Origin: JBBEAM01 sp040882845
GTDB lineage: Bacteria > Pseudomonadota > Alphaproteobacteria > Kiloniellales > DSM-21159
Direction of reading: 5' to 3'
Length of the DNA stretch: 64,000 nucleotides
Assembly (NCBI GenBank): GCA_040882845.1
Contig: JBBEAM010000007.1
Location: 1-64,000, forward strand
The translations under genes and the position numbers were made by a program. The notes below the pieces were generated by a model. The model was given only the letters and a program-made list of their open reading frames with translations. It made no database searches and was not told the DNA's origin. Below are positions 34,193 through 42,741 of the stretch, in pieces. Each line of letters starts with the position of its first letter. Within the stretch, counting starts at the first letter, position 1.

Positions 34193-35080
34193 ATGGGGGC
34201 ATCCTGGCGCGTCGGCCTGCGGGTTCCCGCGACGGCTCTCTGCTACTTCGAGACGGTCCTGGAGCGCCTTGGCGGCGCCTTGGTCAGCGACCTGCCGGAC
34301 GAGGAGGGGCTGGTCCGGCTCGATCTTTACCTGCCGGGGGAACCCGCTGCCGCTGCCCTGGAGAACTGCCTTGCCGAGGCCGCCGAGGCCGGAGGAATCG
34401 CTCCGCCCGAGGTGGACTCCCAAGCCGTCGAGGACCGGGACTGGGTTGCGGAAAGCCATGCCGGCCTGCCGCCGCAGCGCGCCGGGCGCTTTTATCTCTA
34501 CGGCGGGCATGTCACCGAGAAGCCGCCGGCGGCGACGATCCCGATTCGGATCGACGCCAACGCCGCCTTCGGCACCGGCCGGCACGAAACCACCAAGGGC
34601 TGCCTGCTGGCGCTCGGCGATCTCGCCAAGCGCCCGCCGCCGCGCCCGCCCTATCTCGACATGGGTTGCGGCTCGGGGGTGCTGGCCATCGCCATGGCCA
34701 AGCTCTGGGGCCGGGGCAAGCGCGATCTGGTGCTCGCCGCCGACAACGATCCCGTCGCGGTGCGCATCGCCGCGGAGAACGCCAAGCTCAATCGTGTCGC
34801 CGCCCCGGTCCGTGCCCTGCAGAGCGAGGGCTACGCCAGCCGGGAGATCGCGCGGGCGGCCCCCTATGGCCTGGTGGTGGCGAACATCCTGGCGCAGCCG
34901 CTCTGCGACATGGCTGGCGATCTGGCGCGCGTGCTCGCACCGGGCGGCGTGGCCGTGCTCTCAGGCCTGCTGATCCGGCAGGAGCGCGAGGTGCTGACAG
35001 CGCATCTCGACAACGGCATGGCGATCAGCCGCCGCTTGCGTCTCGGCGAGTGGTCGACCCTGCAGTTGGTCAAGCGCTAG
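34193..35080 (+). CDS. prmA: Ribosomal protein L11 methyltransferase
   Basis: 295 aa. The N-terminal L11-recognition part (about 1-100) is followed by the characteristic FGTGRHETTKGCL motif (about 123), SAM motif I DMGCGSGVLAIAM, AADNDPVAVRIAAENA, and the VVANILAQPL motif of amino-N-methylases. It trimethylates ribosomal protein L11. It is co-oriented with and 6 bases after uvrD, probably the same transcript. The start ATG is fixed by this spacing. Confidence 0.94.
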   Translation: MGASWRVGLRVPATALCYFETVLERLGGALVSDLPDEEGLVRLDLYLPGEPAAAALENCLAEAAEAGGIAPPEVDSQAVEDRDWVAESHAGLPPQRAGRFYLYGGHVTEKPPAATIPIRIDANAAFGTGRHETTKGCLLALGDLAKRPPPRPPYLDMGCGSGVLAIAMAKLWGRGKRDLVLAADNDPVAVRIAAENAKLNRVAAPVRALQSEGYASREIARAAPYGLVVANILAQPLCDMAGDLARVLAPGGVAVLSGLLIRQEREVLTAHLDNGMAISRRLRLGEWSTLQLVKR

Positions 35081-35133
35081 CGATCCTGTTCGCGGCCTGT
35101 GACAGCACGGCGGAATCGCGCTAAGGAAAGAGC

Positions 35134-37443
35134 ATGAGCGCGCCGCTTCGCATTCCTTCCTTCTGTACCCAATGCCGCTCGCGCTGCGGCTGCACGGCCC
35201 TGGTCGAAGACGGTAGGCTGACCGGCCTCGAGCCGGCGCCCGATCATCCCTCCGGCGCCAAGCTCTGTCCCAAGGGGCGCGCGGCTCCCGAGCTGGTGCA
35301 TCATCCCGACCGCCTGACCCGGCCGCTGCGCCGGACCTCGCCGAAAGGCGTGACGCCGGCGCGCTGGGAGCCGATCTCCTGGGAGGCGGCGCTCGACGAA
35401 ATCGCCGGCCAGATGGCGCGGATCCGCGCTACCCACGGCGCCGAGCAGGTCGCCTTCTCGGCGACCACGCCGAGCGGCACCCATCTTTCCGACTGCATCG
35501 CCTGGATCGAGCGGCTGATCCGCGCCTTCGGTAGCCCGAACACGATCTACAGCACGGAAATCTGCAACTGGCACAAGGACTATGCCACGCGCTTCACCTA
35601 CGGCTGGGACATCGGCACGCCGGATTTCGCCACGGCCGAGACGATCCTGCTGTGGGGCCATAATCCGGCGGCGACCTGGCTGGCGCGCTCGACCGAGATC
35701 CAGAAGGCCCTGCGCCGCGGCGCCAAGTTAATCGTGGTCGATCCACGCCCGACACTTTACAGCCGCCGCGCCACGCATTGGCTCAGGGTGCGTCCCGGCA
35801 GCGACCAGATTCTGGCGCTGGGTCTCGTGCATCTGCTGCTGGAGACGGGAAGCTTCGACCGCGCCTTCGCGGCCGCGTGGACCAACGGCCCGCTACTGGT
35901 CCGGCGCGACAGCGGCCGTTTCCTGCGGGAGAGCGATCTGCGCGACGGGGGCAGCGCCGCAATCCTCTTTGCGGCAGCGCCGGACGGCAGTCTGTTGCGC
36001 TACGACAGCGCCGCCGGCGCCTGGCTCGACGCCCCACCGAAAGAGGACTCGCTCTTCGCCGAGATCGGCGTTCGCACCCGGGAAGGCCCGGCCGCCTGCA
36101 GCTCGGCGCTGACGCTGTTGCGGGAGACGGCCGCCGCCTGCCCGGCGGAGCGGGTGACGCGCGAGACCGGCGTCGCGGAAGCGGACCTGCGGGCCGTCGC
36201 GGCGCTGCTGGGCAACGGCACGCCGCTCGCCTACTACGCCTGGAACGGCATCGGCCAGTCCGTCACGGCGACCCAGACCGACCGTGCTCTCTCGATCCTC
36301 TACGGATTGACCGGCTGCTACGGCAGGGCGGGCGGCAACGTTCCCGGCGCGGCGGTGGCCTGCAACGACATCTCGGGCAGGGAACTGATCTCCGAGGCGC
36401 AGAAGGCCAAGGCGCTCGGTCTGCGCGAACGGCCCCTGGGCCCACCGGCGCAGGGCTGGGTCACCGCCCGCGACGTCTACCGCGCGGTGCTGGAGCGCGA
36501 TCCCTATCCGGTGCGCATGCTGGTCTCCTTCGGCGGCAATCTGCTGTCCAACCAGCCGGACACGGCGCGCGCCATCGCCGCCTTCAAGGCGCTGGAGTTC
36601 CACGTCCACAGCGACTTTTTCCTCAATGCCACGGCGGACTATGCCGACATCGTGCTGCCGGCGGCGACTTCCTGGGAGCGTGAGGGCCTGCGTCCCGGCT
36701 TCGACGCCAGCCTCGAGGGACTGCGGCGGGTGCAGCTGCGCCCGGCCGCCGTGGCGCCACAGGGCGAGGCGCGCAGCGACACGGATATCGCCCTCGGCCT
36801 GGCGGAGCGGCTCGGTCTCTCCGCTGCGATGTTCGGCGGCGATGCCGACGCCGGCCATGCCCATCTCCTCGAACCCAGCGGCGTCAGCCTTGAGCAGCTG
36901 CGCACCGCGCCCGAGGGGGTGGTGGTCGACAGCGCGGTGGCTCTGGAGCCTTACCGGGAAAGCGGCTTTCCGACGCCGAGCAAGCGCCTGGAAATCTACT
37001 CCGAGGCCCTGCTCGAAGCCGGCTATCCGCCGCTGCCGAGCCTGGAGGAGGACGAGGAGGCACTGACGGAAGACTATCCTCTGCGCCTCGGCTGCGCCAA
37101 GACCGTCGCCTACTGCCACAGCCAGGGGCGCAACCTCCCCGCGCTGCGCCGCCTCGCCCCCGACCCGGTGCTGGAAATGGCGCCGGAGACCGCCGAGGCG
37201 CACGGCCTCGCGGCCGGGGATTGGGTCGAGATCCGTACCCCCGCGGGGCGCTTCGCCGCACGCGCCGCGCTGTCCAAGGGGCTGGCCGCGGAGTGTGTCT
37301 TCGCCCAGCACGGCTGGCTCGAAGCGGCGCCGCAAGGCGGCGTTTCCAGCAATTTCAACAGTGCCGTTGCGAGCGCGCGCGCCGATCCGGTCAGCGGGTC
37401 GCTGCCGCTGCGGAGCGTCGCCTGCGCGCTCGGCAAGCTCTGA
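35134..37443 (+). CDS. Molybdopterin (bis-MGD) oxidoreductase, single subunit
   Basis: 769 aa of the DMSO-reductase family. An N-terminal [4Fe-4S] motif has Cys11, Cys14, Cys18 and Cys45 (LCPKG). A probable Mo ligand Cys144 lies in YSTEICNWHK. Cofactor-binding segments follow (WGHNPAATW, GGNVPGAAVACND, SFGGNLLSNQPDT), and the C-terminal cap domain (about 645-760) has EIRTPAGRFAARA. No Tat signal is at the N-terminus, so it is probably cytoplasmic. No iron-sulfur or membrane-anchor subunit is adjacent. The substrate is unknown, with formate/thiosulfate-type relatives possible. Confidence 0.88.
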   Translation: MSAPLRIPSFCTQCRSRCGCTALVEDGRLTGLEPAPDHPSGAKLCPKGRAAPELVHHPDRLTRPLRRTSPKGVTPARWEPISWEAALDEIAGQMARIRATHGAEQVAFSATTPSGTHLSDCIAWIERLIRAFGSPNTIYSTEICNWHKDYATRFTYGWDIGTPDFATAETILLWGHNPAATWLARSTEIQKALRRGAKLIVVDPRPTLYSRRATHWLRVRPGSDQILALGLVHLLLETGSFDRAFAAAWTNGPLLVRRDSGRFLRESDLRDGGSAAILFAAAPDGSLLRYDSAAGAWLDAPPKEDSLFAEIGVRTREGPAACSSALTLLRETAAACPAERVTRETGVAEADLRAVAALLGNGTPLAYYAWNGIGQSVTATQTDRALSILYGLTGCYGRAGGNVPGAAVACNDISGRELISEAQKAKALGLRERPLGPPAQGWVTARDVYRAVLERDPYPVRMLVSFGGNLLSNQPDTARAIAAFKALEFHVHSDFFLNATADYADIVLPAATSWEREGLRPGFDASLEGLRRVQLRPAAVAPQGEARSDTDIALGLAERLGLSAAMFGGDADAGHAHLLEPSGVSLEQLRTAPEGVVVDSAVALEPYRESGFPTPSKRLEIYSEALLEAGYPPLPSLEEDEEALTEDYPLRLGCAKTVAYCHSQGRNLPALRRLAPDPVLEMAPETAEAHGLAAGDWVEIRTPAGRFAARAALSKGLAAECVFAQHGWLEAAPQGGVSSNFNSAVASARADPVSGSLPLRSVACALGKL

Positions 37444-37458
37444 AGGCGCCACACCGGA

Positions 37459-37499
37459 AAAGAAAACGGCGGCCGCTCTTAAAAGAGCCAGCCGCCGTT
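37459..37499 (-). terminator. Intrinsic terminator of the DUF1127 gene
   Basis: AACGGCGGC-(CG)CTC (from 37465) pairs with GAGC-(CA)-GCCGCCGTT (to 37499) around TTAAAA. Read on the minus strand it is followed by TTCTTTTCC. It also sits just past the oxidoreductase stop, where it lacks a T run, so it serves mainly the minus strand. Confidence 0.8.
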
Positions 37500-37558
37500 G
37501 GACCCGGGCCGCAACGGGAGGAGAATTGCGCCCGGGGGAACTCTGTCAGGGACGCGGT

Positions 37559-38218
37559 TTACGCCGCCTGATTTGCCTCAGTCTTGGCCGAGGTCGTGTC
37601 GTTGGCCGGGGACTTCGGCTGCCAGTTGAGCTTGCCGAAACCGAAGGGCCGATTGACCAGGGTCTCGAACTCCTGGGCCAGGGCGGCGATCGGAGTGGCG
37701 ATGCTGGCGACGGCGCGGGAAAGCAGGCCGCGCTTGCGGGTCAGCTCCTCGGCGATGTCCCAGACCTGGCTCCGCTCGAAGCCGATGTCGGCCAGGATGC
37801 GGTCGTCCATGCTCAGCAGCTCGCGCACCGTACGGCGGCGGTCGTTGTCCTCACGCCAGCGGCGGGCGAGACGGCTCCAGAAGCAGCTCGTCGCGGGCAC
37901 GTTCTCGCGCGACATCTCGATGGCCTTGCTTTCGATTCCGCTGCGGTGCAGGCCGATGTCGGACAGGTTGCGGTCGCTGAGGGTTGCCAGCGCGTAGTAC
38001 GTCTTGCGGCGGCTGACGGCGCGGCGCAGCTTGGCGTTCAGGAGGTTCAGGCCGGTCAGATCGGCGACCCCGCCGCCAAGCTTGACCAGGAAAATGCGCA
38101 GGGTCTGAGCCTGCAGCCGCCGGGCTTCTCTGACCAGCGCGTAGGTCTGGTCGCTCGTCACCATCAGCGCGCGATCGCTGCGCAGGGTGTCGATCTCATT
38201 GGCCGTTAGGCGCTTCAT
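37559..38218 (-). CDS. Tandem DUF1127 protein
   Basis: 219 aa with two copies of the DUF1127 motif. Copy 1 is near 60-100 (RRKTYYALATLSDRNLSDIGLHRS). Copy 2 is near 116-160 (RRRTVRELLSMDDRILADIGFERS). DUF1127 proteins are usually 45-75 aa with one copy. Members have been tied to RNA handling, phosphate or carbon metabolism in Agrobacterium and Rhodobacter, acting through the Arg-rich motif. Two copies in one chain could give bivalent RNA binding, which is inference. The C-terminal 50 residues are unstructured. A terminator follows. Confidence 0.83.
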   Translation of the reverse strand: MKRLTANEIDTLRSDRALMVTSDQTYALVREARRLQAQTLRIFLVKLGGGVADLTGLNLLNAKLRRAVSRRKTYYALATLSDRNLSDIGLHRSGIESKAIEMSRENVPATSCFWSRLARRWREDNDRRRTVRELLSMDDRILADIGFERSQVWDIAEELTRKRGLLSRAVASIATPIAALAQEFETLVNRPFGFGKLNWQPKSPANDTTSAKTEANQAA

Positions 38219-38466
38219 GACTTCTTACTCCGATTCATACAGTTTTATTGCGTACAGTCTTTTCCATCCGGGCCGGCGGTTGGCCAAACAGCGGCCCGTC
38301 GTCTCCGGTACGTCAGACATAGGCAACTCCCCTGGACGGGAGCAGGGGGTCTTTTTGCACTGCAGCATTGCATGCCCGGCATGTCTCGCGCGGCGCGGAA
38401 AACCTGGGGTCGTGGCGGTCGAGCGCACGCTTGCACTTGCCGCGGCGCACTCTTAGCTTCTGTCCC

Positions 38467-40302
38467 ATGGACAGGACATCTCCCGGACAAGACAGCCCCG
38501 CCAAGGCGGCTTCGGCCAAGCGCCTGGCAGCCTTGCGCAGGGAACTCGCGGCGCAAGGCGTCGACGGTTTCCTGGTGCCGCGCTCCGACGAGCACCAGGG
38601 CGAGTATGTGCCGCCCCATGCCGAGCGCCTGGCCTGGCTGACCGGCTTCAAGGGTTCGGCCGGCTTCGCCGCGGTGCTGAAGGAACGGGCGGCGGTCTTC
38701 GTCGATGGCCGCTACACCCTGCAGGTTCGCGAAGAGATCAATCTGAGCCTCTTCGAGGCGCTGTCGATCGCCGGGGAAGGGCCGCGCGACTGGATCGCCG
38801 CCCAGCTCGGCCGGGGCAAGCTTGGCTTCGACCCCTGGCTGCACACCCGCGCCCAGGTCCGCGGCTTCGAGTCGATGGTTGCGCGGGCCGGCGGCGAACT
38901 GGTGGCGCTGGCAGGCAATCCCATCGATGCCGTCTGGGCCGATCGTCCGGAACCGCCGCGCGCGCCGGCCCGGCCGCATCCGCTGGAATTCGCCGGCCGC
39001 TGCTCCGCCGAGAAGCGCGCCGAGGTCGCCGCGACGCTCAAGGACCAGGGTGCGGAGGCGGCGGTTCTGACCCTGCCGGATTCCATCGCCTGGCTGCTCA
39101 ATCTGCGGGGCGGCGACGTCGGCCATACGCCGCTGGTGCTGTCCTTCGCGATCCTCTATGGCGACGGTCGGGTCGACTGGTTCGTCGACGGGGAAAAGCT
39201 GGACGATGCGGTTCTGGAGTGGCTCGGCCCGGAGGTCGCGCCCCAGGCGCCGGCTGCTTTCGGGACGGCGCTCGACGGTCTCTCCGGCAAGCGGGTTCTG
39301 GCGGATTCCCTGAGCGCCGCGGAGTGGATCTTCCGCCGCCTCGAGGCGGCCGGGGCCAAGATTCTCGACGCAGTCGATCCCTGCCAGCTTCCCAAGGCCT
39401 GCAAGAATCCGGTCGAACTGGAGGGCGCGCGGCGCGCCCATACGCGCGACGGCGCTGCCGTGACCCGTTTCCTGGCCTGGCTTGCGCGAGAAGGCGCGGG
39501 CCGCGCCGGCAGCAACGATCCGGTGATGGAGATCGAGGCCGCCGAAAAGCTGGAAAGCTTCCGGCGGACGAACCCGGAGCTGCGCGACCTCTCCTTCGAC
39601 ACCATCTCCGGCGCCGGGCCGCATGGCGCCGTGGTCCATTACCGGGTCGACGCGGAGAGCAACCGGGCGCTCGGCGACGGCGAGCTCTACCTGGTCGATT
39701 CCGGCGGCCAGTATCCCGACGGCACGACCGACGTCACGCGCACGGTTGCGATCGGCGCCCCGAGCGCCGAGATGCGCGAGCGCTTCACCCGCGTGCTCAA
39801 GGGGCACATCGCCCTGGCGACGGCACAGTTTCCCCAGGGGACGACGGGCAGCGCCCTCGACGCCCTTGCGCGGCTGCCGCTGTGGCAGGCCGGGCTCGAC
39901 TTCGACCACGGCACCGGCCACGGCGTCGGCAGCTACCTCGGCGTCCACGAAGGACCGCAGCGGATCTCCAAGCTTCCCAACAAGGTCGCCCTGGAGCCGG
40001 GGATGATCGTCTCCAACGAGCCCGGCTACTACAAGGAAGGCGCCTACGGCATCCGGATCGAGAACCTGGTCGCCGTGGTCGAGGCGAAAGTCCAGGGCGA
40101 GGACAGCCGGCCGATGCTGGCCTTCGAAACCCTGACCCTGGCGCCGCTCGACCGGCAGCTGATCGATCTGACGCTATTGAACCAAGCCGAACGCGCCTGG
40201 ATCGATGCCTACCACGCCCGGGTGTGCGAAACCCTGGCGCCGCGGCTCGCGGGCGAAGACCTCGCCTGGCTGGAGGAATCGACCCGGCCGCTGGCGGACT
40301 GA
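38467..40302 (+). CDS. Xaa-Pro aminopeptidase (M24B, APP-type long form)
   Basis: 611 aa from the ATG at 38467. Three-domain form: two creatinase-like N-terminal domains (about 15-320, with DEHQGEYVPPHAERLAWLTGF) and a pita-bread catalytic domain (about 325-550). Metal ligands visible are Asp in LVDSGGQY and TTDVTRT, His in GTGHGVGSYLGVHEGP, Glu in VSNEPGYY, and Glu in LAFETLT. It removes the N-terminal residue before proline. Length and layout match eukaryotic-type APP1 rather than short PepP. It is convergent with the ligA operon end, 8 bases apart. Confidence 0.92.
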   Translation: MDRTSPGQDSPAKAASAKRLAALRRELAAQGVDGFLVPRSDEHQGEYVPPHAERLAWLTGFKGSAGFAAVLKERAAVFVDGRYTLQVREEINLSLFEALSIAGEGPRDWIAAQLGRGKLGFDPWLHTRAQVRGFESMVARAGGELVALAGNPIDAVWADRPEPPRAPARPHPLEFAGRCSAEKRAEVAATLKDQGAEAAVLTLPDSIAWLLNLRGGDVGHTPLVLSFAILYGDGRVDWFVDGEKLDDAVLEWLGPEVAPQAPAAFGTALDGLSGKRVLADSLSAAEWIFRRLEAAGAKILDAVDPCQLPKACKNPVELEGARRAHTRDGAAVTRFLAWLAREGAGRAGSNDPVMEIEAAEKLESFRRTNPELRDLSFDTISGAGPHGAVVHYRVDAESNRALGDGELYLVDSGGQYPDGTTDVTRTVAIGAPSAEMRERFTRVLKGHIALATAQFPQGTTGSALDALARLPLWQAGLDFDHGTGHGVGSYLGVHEGPQRISKLPNKVALEPGMIVSNEPGYYKEGAYGIRIENLVAVVEAKVQGEDSRPMLAFETLTLAPLDRQLIDLTLLNQAERAWIDAYHARVCETLAPRLAGEDLAWLEESTRPLAD

Positions 40303-40309
40303 GCCGGGG

Positions 40310-40615
40310 TCAGAAGGACTGGCGGAGGCGGTAGAGCAGCAATCCGTCGCCGGCGGTCGCCCGTTCCAGGGCGTAGCAGAGCTCGATCAGCTCCTCATCG
40401 AAATCAAAGGAATGGGCGTCTGCCTGGACCTTGATCTGGCGGGCTTCCTGGCCGGTAACCTCCAGGCCCGGGGCGCCGTCCTCCCAGTCGAAGAGCTTCC
40501 CGGCGGCGAAGAAATCCGGCAGGTCCTGCAGCTGGTAGTCGCCGCCCATGTAGGCGAGCAGCAGGGTCTCCCGCCCGTCGGGACCGGTGATGTAGATGCC
40601 CGCTTCCTTCGCCAT
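40310..40615 (-). CDS. Small conserved-looking protein downstream of ligA
   Basis: 101 aa. The ATG at 40615 overlaps the ligA stop as TGATG, which fixes the start and implies translational coupling. The frame is open far upstream inside ligA, but that is a shadow. The sequence (KEAGIYITGPDGRETLLLAYMGGDYQL; FDFDEELIELCYALERA) suggests a small soluble alpha/beta protein with an acidic helix. No known domain recognised. As last gene of the bamD-recN-ligA run it might be a repair accessory protein. Confidence 0.7.
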   Translation of the reverse strand: MAKEAGIYITGPDGRETLLLAYMGGDYQLQDLPDFFAAGKLFDWEDGAPGLEVTGQEARQIKVQADAHSFDFDEELIELCYALERATAGDGLLLYRLRQSF

Positions 40616-42741
40616 CAGCCCGCTCCGATCAGTTTCAGCCAGTCGTCCTCGCTCAGGGTTTCGACGCCCAGCTCCGCGGCCTTCTTCGCCTTGGAGCCGG
40701 CATCGGCGCCAACCACCACGTAGTCGGTCTTCTTCGACACCGAGCCGGCGACCTTGGCGCCCAGGGTTTCGGCCCGGGCTTTGGCCTCGTGGCGGGTCAT
40801 CCGCTCCAGGCTGCCGGTGAAGACCACGGTCTTGCCGGCGACCGGCGAGTCCGCAGTATCCGGCGCATCGTAGGCCTCTATGGTCAGCTCGTCTTCGAGG
40901 CCGCGCAAGACCTCGAGATTGTGCGGCTCGCCGAAGAAGAACGCCAGGTCGTCGGCGACCGCCATGCCGATACCCTCGATGTTGCAGAGCTCGGCGTAGT
41001 GTTCGCCGACCGCCTCGGGCTTGTGCGCCTCGGGGGCTGCCTTGCGTTCCTCGAAGGCCGCCTGCAGGGCATCGCGCCAGGCCTCGAGGCTGCCGTAGCT
41101 GCGCGCCAGCAGCTTCGCCGTGGCCTGGCCGACCTGGCGGATGCCGAGGGCATAGATGAAGCGGTCGAGGGGGATGCTCCGGCGCTCCTCGATAGCGGAC
41201 AGCAAATTGGCCACCGACTGCTTGCCCCAGCCTTCGCGCTGTTCCAGCGCTTCCCGGTGGTCCTTGAGGCGGAAGATCTCCTGCGGGCCGCGCAGCAGCT
41301 CTTCGTTCCAGAAGGCCTCGATGTGCTTGCCGCCCAATCCCTCGATGTCGAAGGCGTCGCGGCTGACGAAGTGCTTCAGGCGCTCCGCCGCCTGAGCCGG
41401 GCAGATCAGGCCGCCGGTGCAGCGCCGTACCGCCTCGCCCTCCTCGCGCAGCGCCTCGCTGCCGCACTCCGGGCAGCGCTCGGGCATCTTGAACTTCTTG
41501 GACCCCTTAGCGTGGCGTATCACCTCGACCACCTGAGGGATCACGTCGCCGGCGCGCTGGATCACCACCAGATCGCCCTCGCGGATGTCCTTGCGGGCGA
41601 TCTCGTCCTCGTTGTGCAGCGTCGCCCGGCTGACCACCACGCCGCCAACGGTGATCGGCTCGAGGTTGGCGACCGGAGTCAGGGCGCCGGTACGTCCGAC
41701 CTGGAGGGTGATCTTGTTGAGGATGGTCTGCGCCCGCTCGGCAGGGAACTTGTGGGCGATCGCCCAGCGCGGCGCCCGGCTGACGAAACCGAGGCGCTCC
41801 TGCAGGTCGAGGCGGTCGACCTTGTAGACCACGCCGTCGATGTCGTGGGGCAGGCCGGGCCGGGCTTCCATCACCCCGGCGTAGTAGGCCAGCAGCTCCT
41901 CCAGTCCACGGCACAGCTCGGCCGGCTGGTTGAGTTCGAAACCCCAGTCCTGGAAGCGCTGGCGCACCTCCCAGAGGGTTTTGCCGAGGGGCTCGGAGAG
42001 CTGGCCCCAGGCGTAGCCGATGAAGTGCAGCGGCCGCTCCGCCGTGATCTTGGAGTCGAGCTGGCGCAGCGAGCCGGCGGCGGCGTTGCGCGGATTGGCG
42101 AAGACCTGCTTGCCGGCTCCGCTCTGGCGTTCGTTGAGGGCCTGGAAGTCGGCCCGGCTCATGAAGACCTCGCCGCGAATCTCCAGGGTGTCCGGCCAGG
42201 CCTTGGCCTTCAGTTTCTCCGGAATCGAGGCGATGGTGCGCACATTGGCGGTGATCTCCTCGCCGGTGGTCCCGTCGCCGCGGGTCGCTGCCCATTTCAG
42301 GACGCCCTTGTCGTACATCAGGGCGCAGCCGAGACCGTCGATCTTCGGCTCGGCCAGGATCTCCACCTCAGCGGCGCTGTCGAGGCCGAGGAACCTGCGA
42401 AGGCGGGCGAGGAAGTCGCCGACCTCCTCCTCACTAAAAGCATTGCCGAGGGAGAGCATCGGCACCCTGTGCTTGATCTTGGCAAAGCCGCTGGTAGGCG
42501 CGGCGCCAACCTTCTGCGTCGGGCTGTCGCCGCGCAGCAGCTCCGGATAGCGCGCTTCGATCGCCTCGTTGCGCCGCCGCAGCGCGTCGTAGTCGGCGTC
42601 GCTGATCTCCGGCTGGTCCTCGGCGTGGTAGAGCCGGTCGTGGTGGGCGATGGCGGCGGCGAGACGGGCCAGCTCGGCCTCGGCCTCGTCCGGGGTCAGC
42701 TGTTCGACAGCCTTGTCCTCGACGCCCGTTTCCCTGGCCAT
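40615..42741 (-). CDS. ligA: NAD-dependent DNA ligase
   Basis: 708 aa, normal length. Domain Ia (HDRLYHAEDQPEISDADYD) is followed by the adenylation domain with the nucleophile Lys in LAEPKIDGLG (about 126) and the OB fold. A four-Cys zinc finger (CPECGSEAL...RCTGGLICPAQ) and helix-hairpin-helix repeats follow, with a C-terminal BRCT (about 630-705, GKTVVFTGSLERMTRHEA). It seals nicks in replication and repair. Its start codon overlaps the recN stop, so the two are coupled. Confidence 0.96.
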   Translation of the reverse strand: MARETGVEDKAVEQLTPDEAEAELARLAAAIAHHDRLYHAEDQPEISDADYDALRRRNEAIEARYPELLRGDSPTQKVGAAPTSGFAKIKHRVPMLSLGNAFSEEEVGDFLARLRRFLGLDSAAEVEILAEPKIDGLGCALMYDKGVLKWAATRGDGTTGEEITANVRTIASIPEKLKAKAWPDTLEIRGEVFMSRADFQALNERQSGAGKQVFANPRNAAAGSLRQLDSKITAERPLHFIGYAWGQLSEPLGKTLWEVRQRFQDWGFELNQPAELCRGLEELLAYYAGVMEARPGLPHDIDGVVYKVDRLDLQERLGFVSRAPRWAIAHKFPAERAQTILNKITLQVGRTGALTPVANLEPITVGGVVVSRATLHNEDEIARKDIREGDLVVIQRAGDVIPQVVEVIRHAKGSKKFKMPERCPECGSEALREEGEAVRRCTGGLICPAQAAERLKHFVSRDAFDIEGLGGKHIEAFWNEELLRGPQEIFRLKDHREALEQREGWGKQSVANLLSAIEERRSIPLDRFIYALGIRQVGQATAKLLARSYGSLEAWRDALQAAFEERKAAPEAHKPEAVGEHYAELCNIEGIGMAVADDLAFFFGEPHNLEVLRGLEDELTIEAYDAPDTADSPVAGKTVVFTGSLERMTRHEAKARAETLGAKVAGSVSKKTDYVVVGADAGSKAKKAAELGVETLSEDDWLKLIGAG

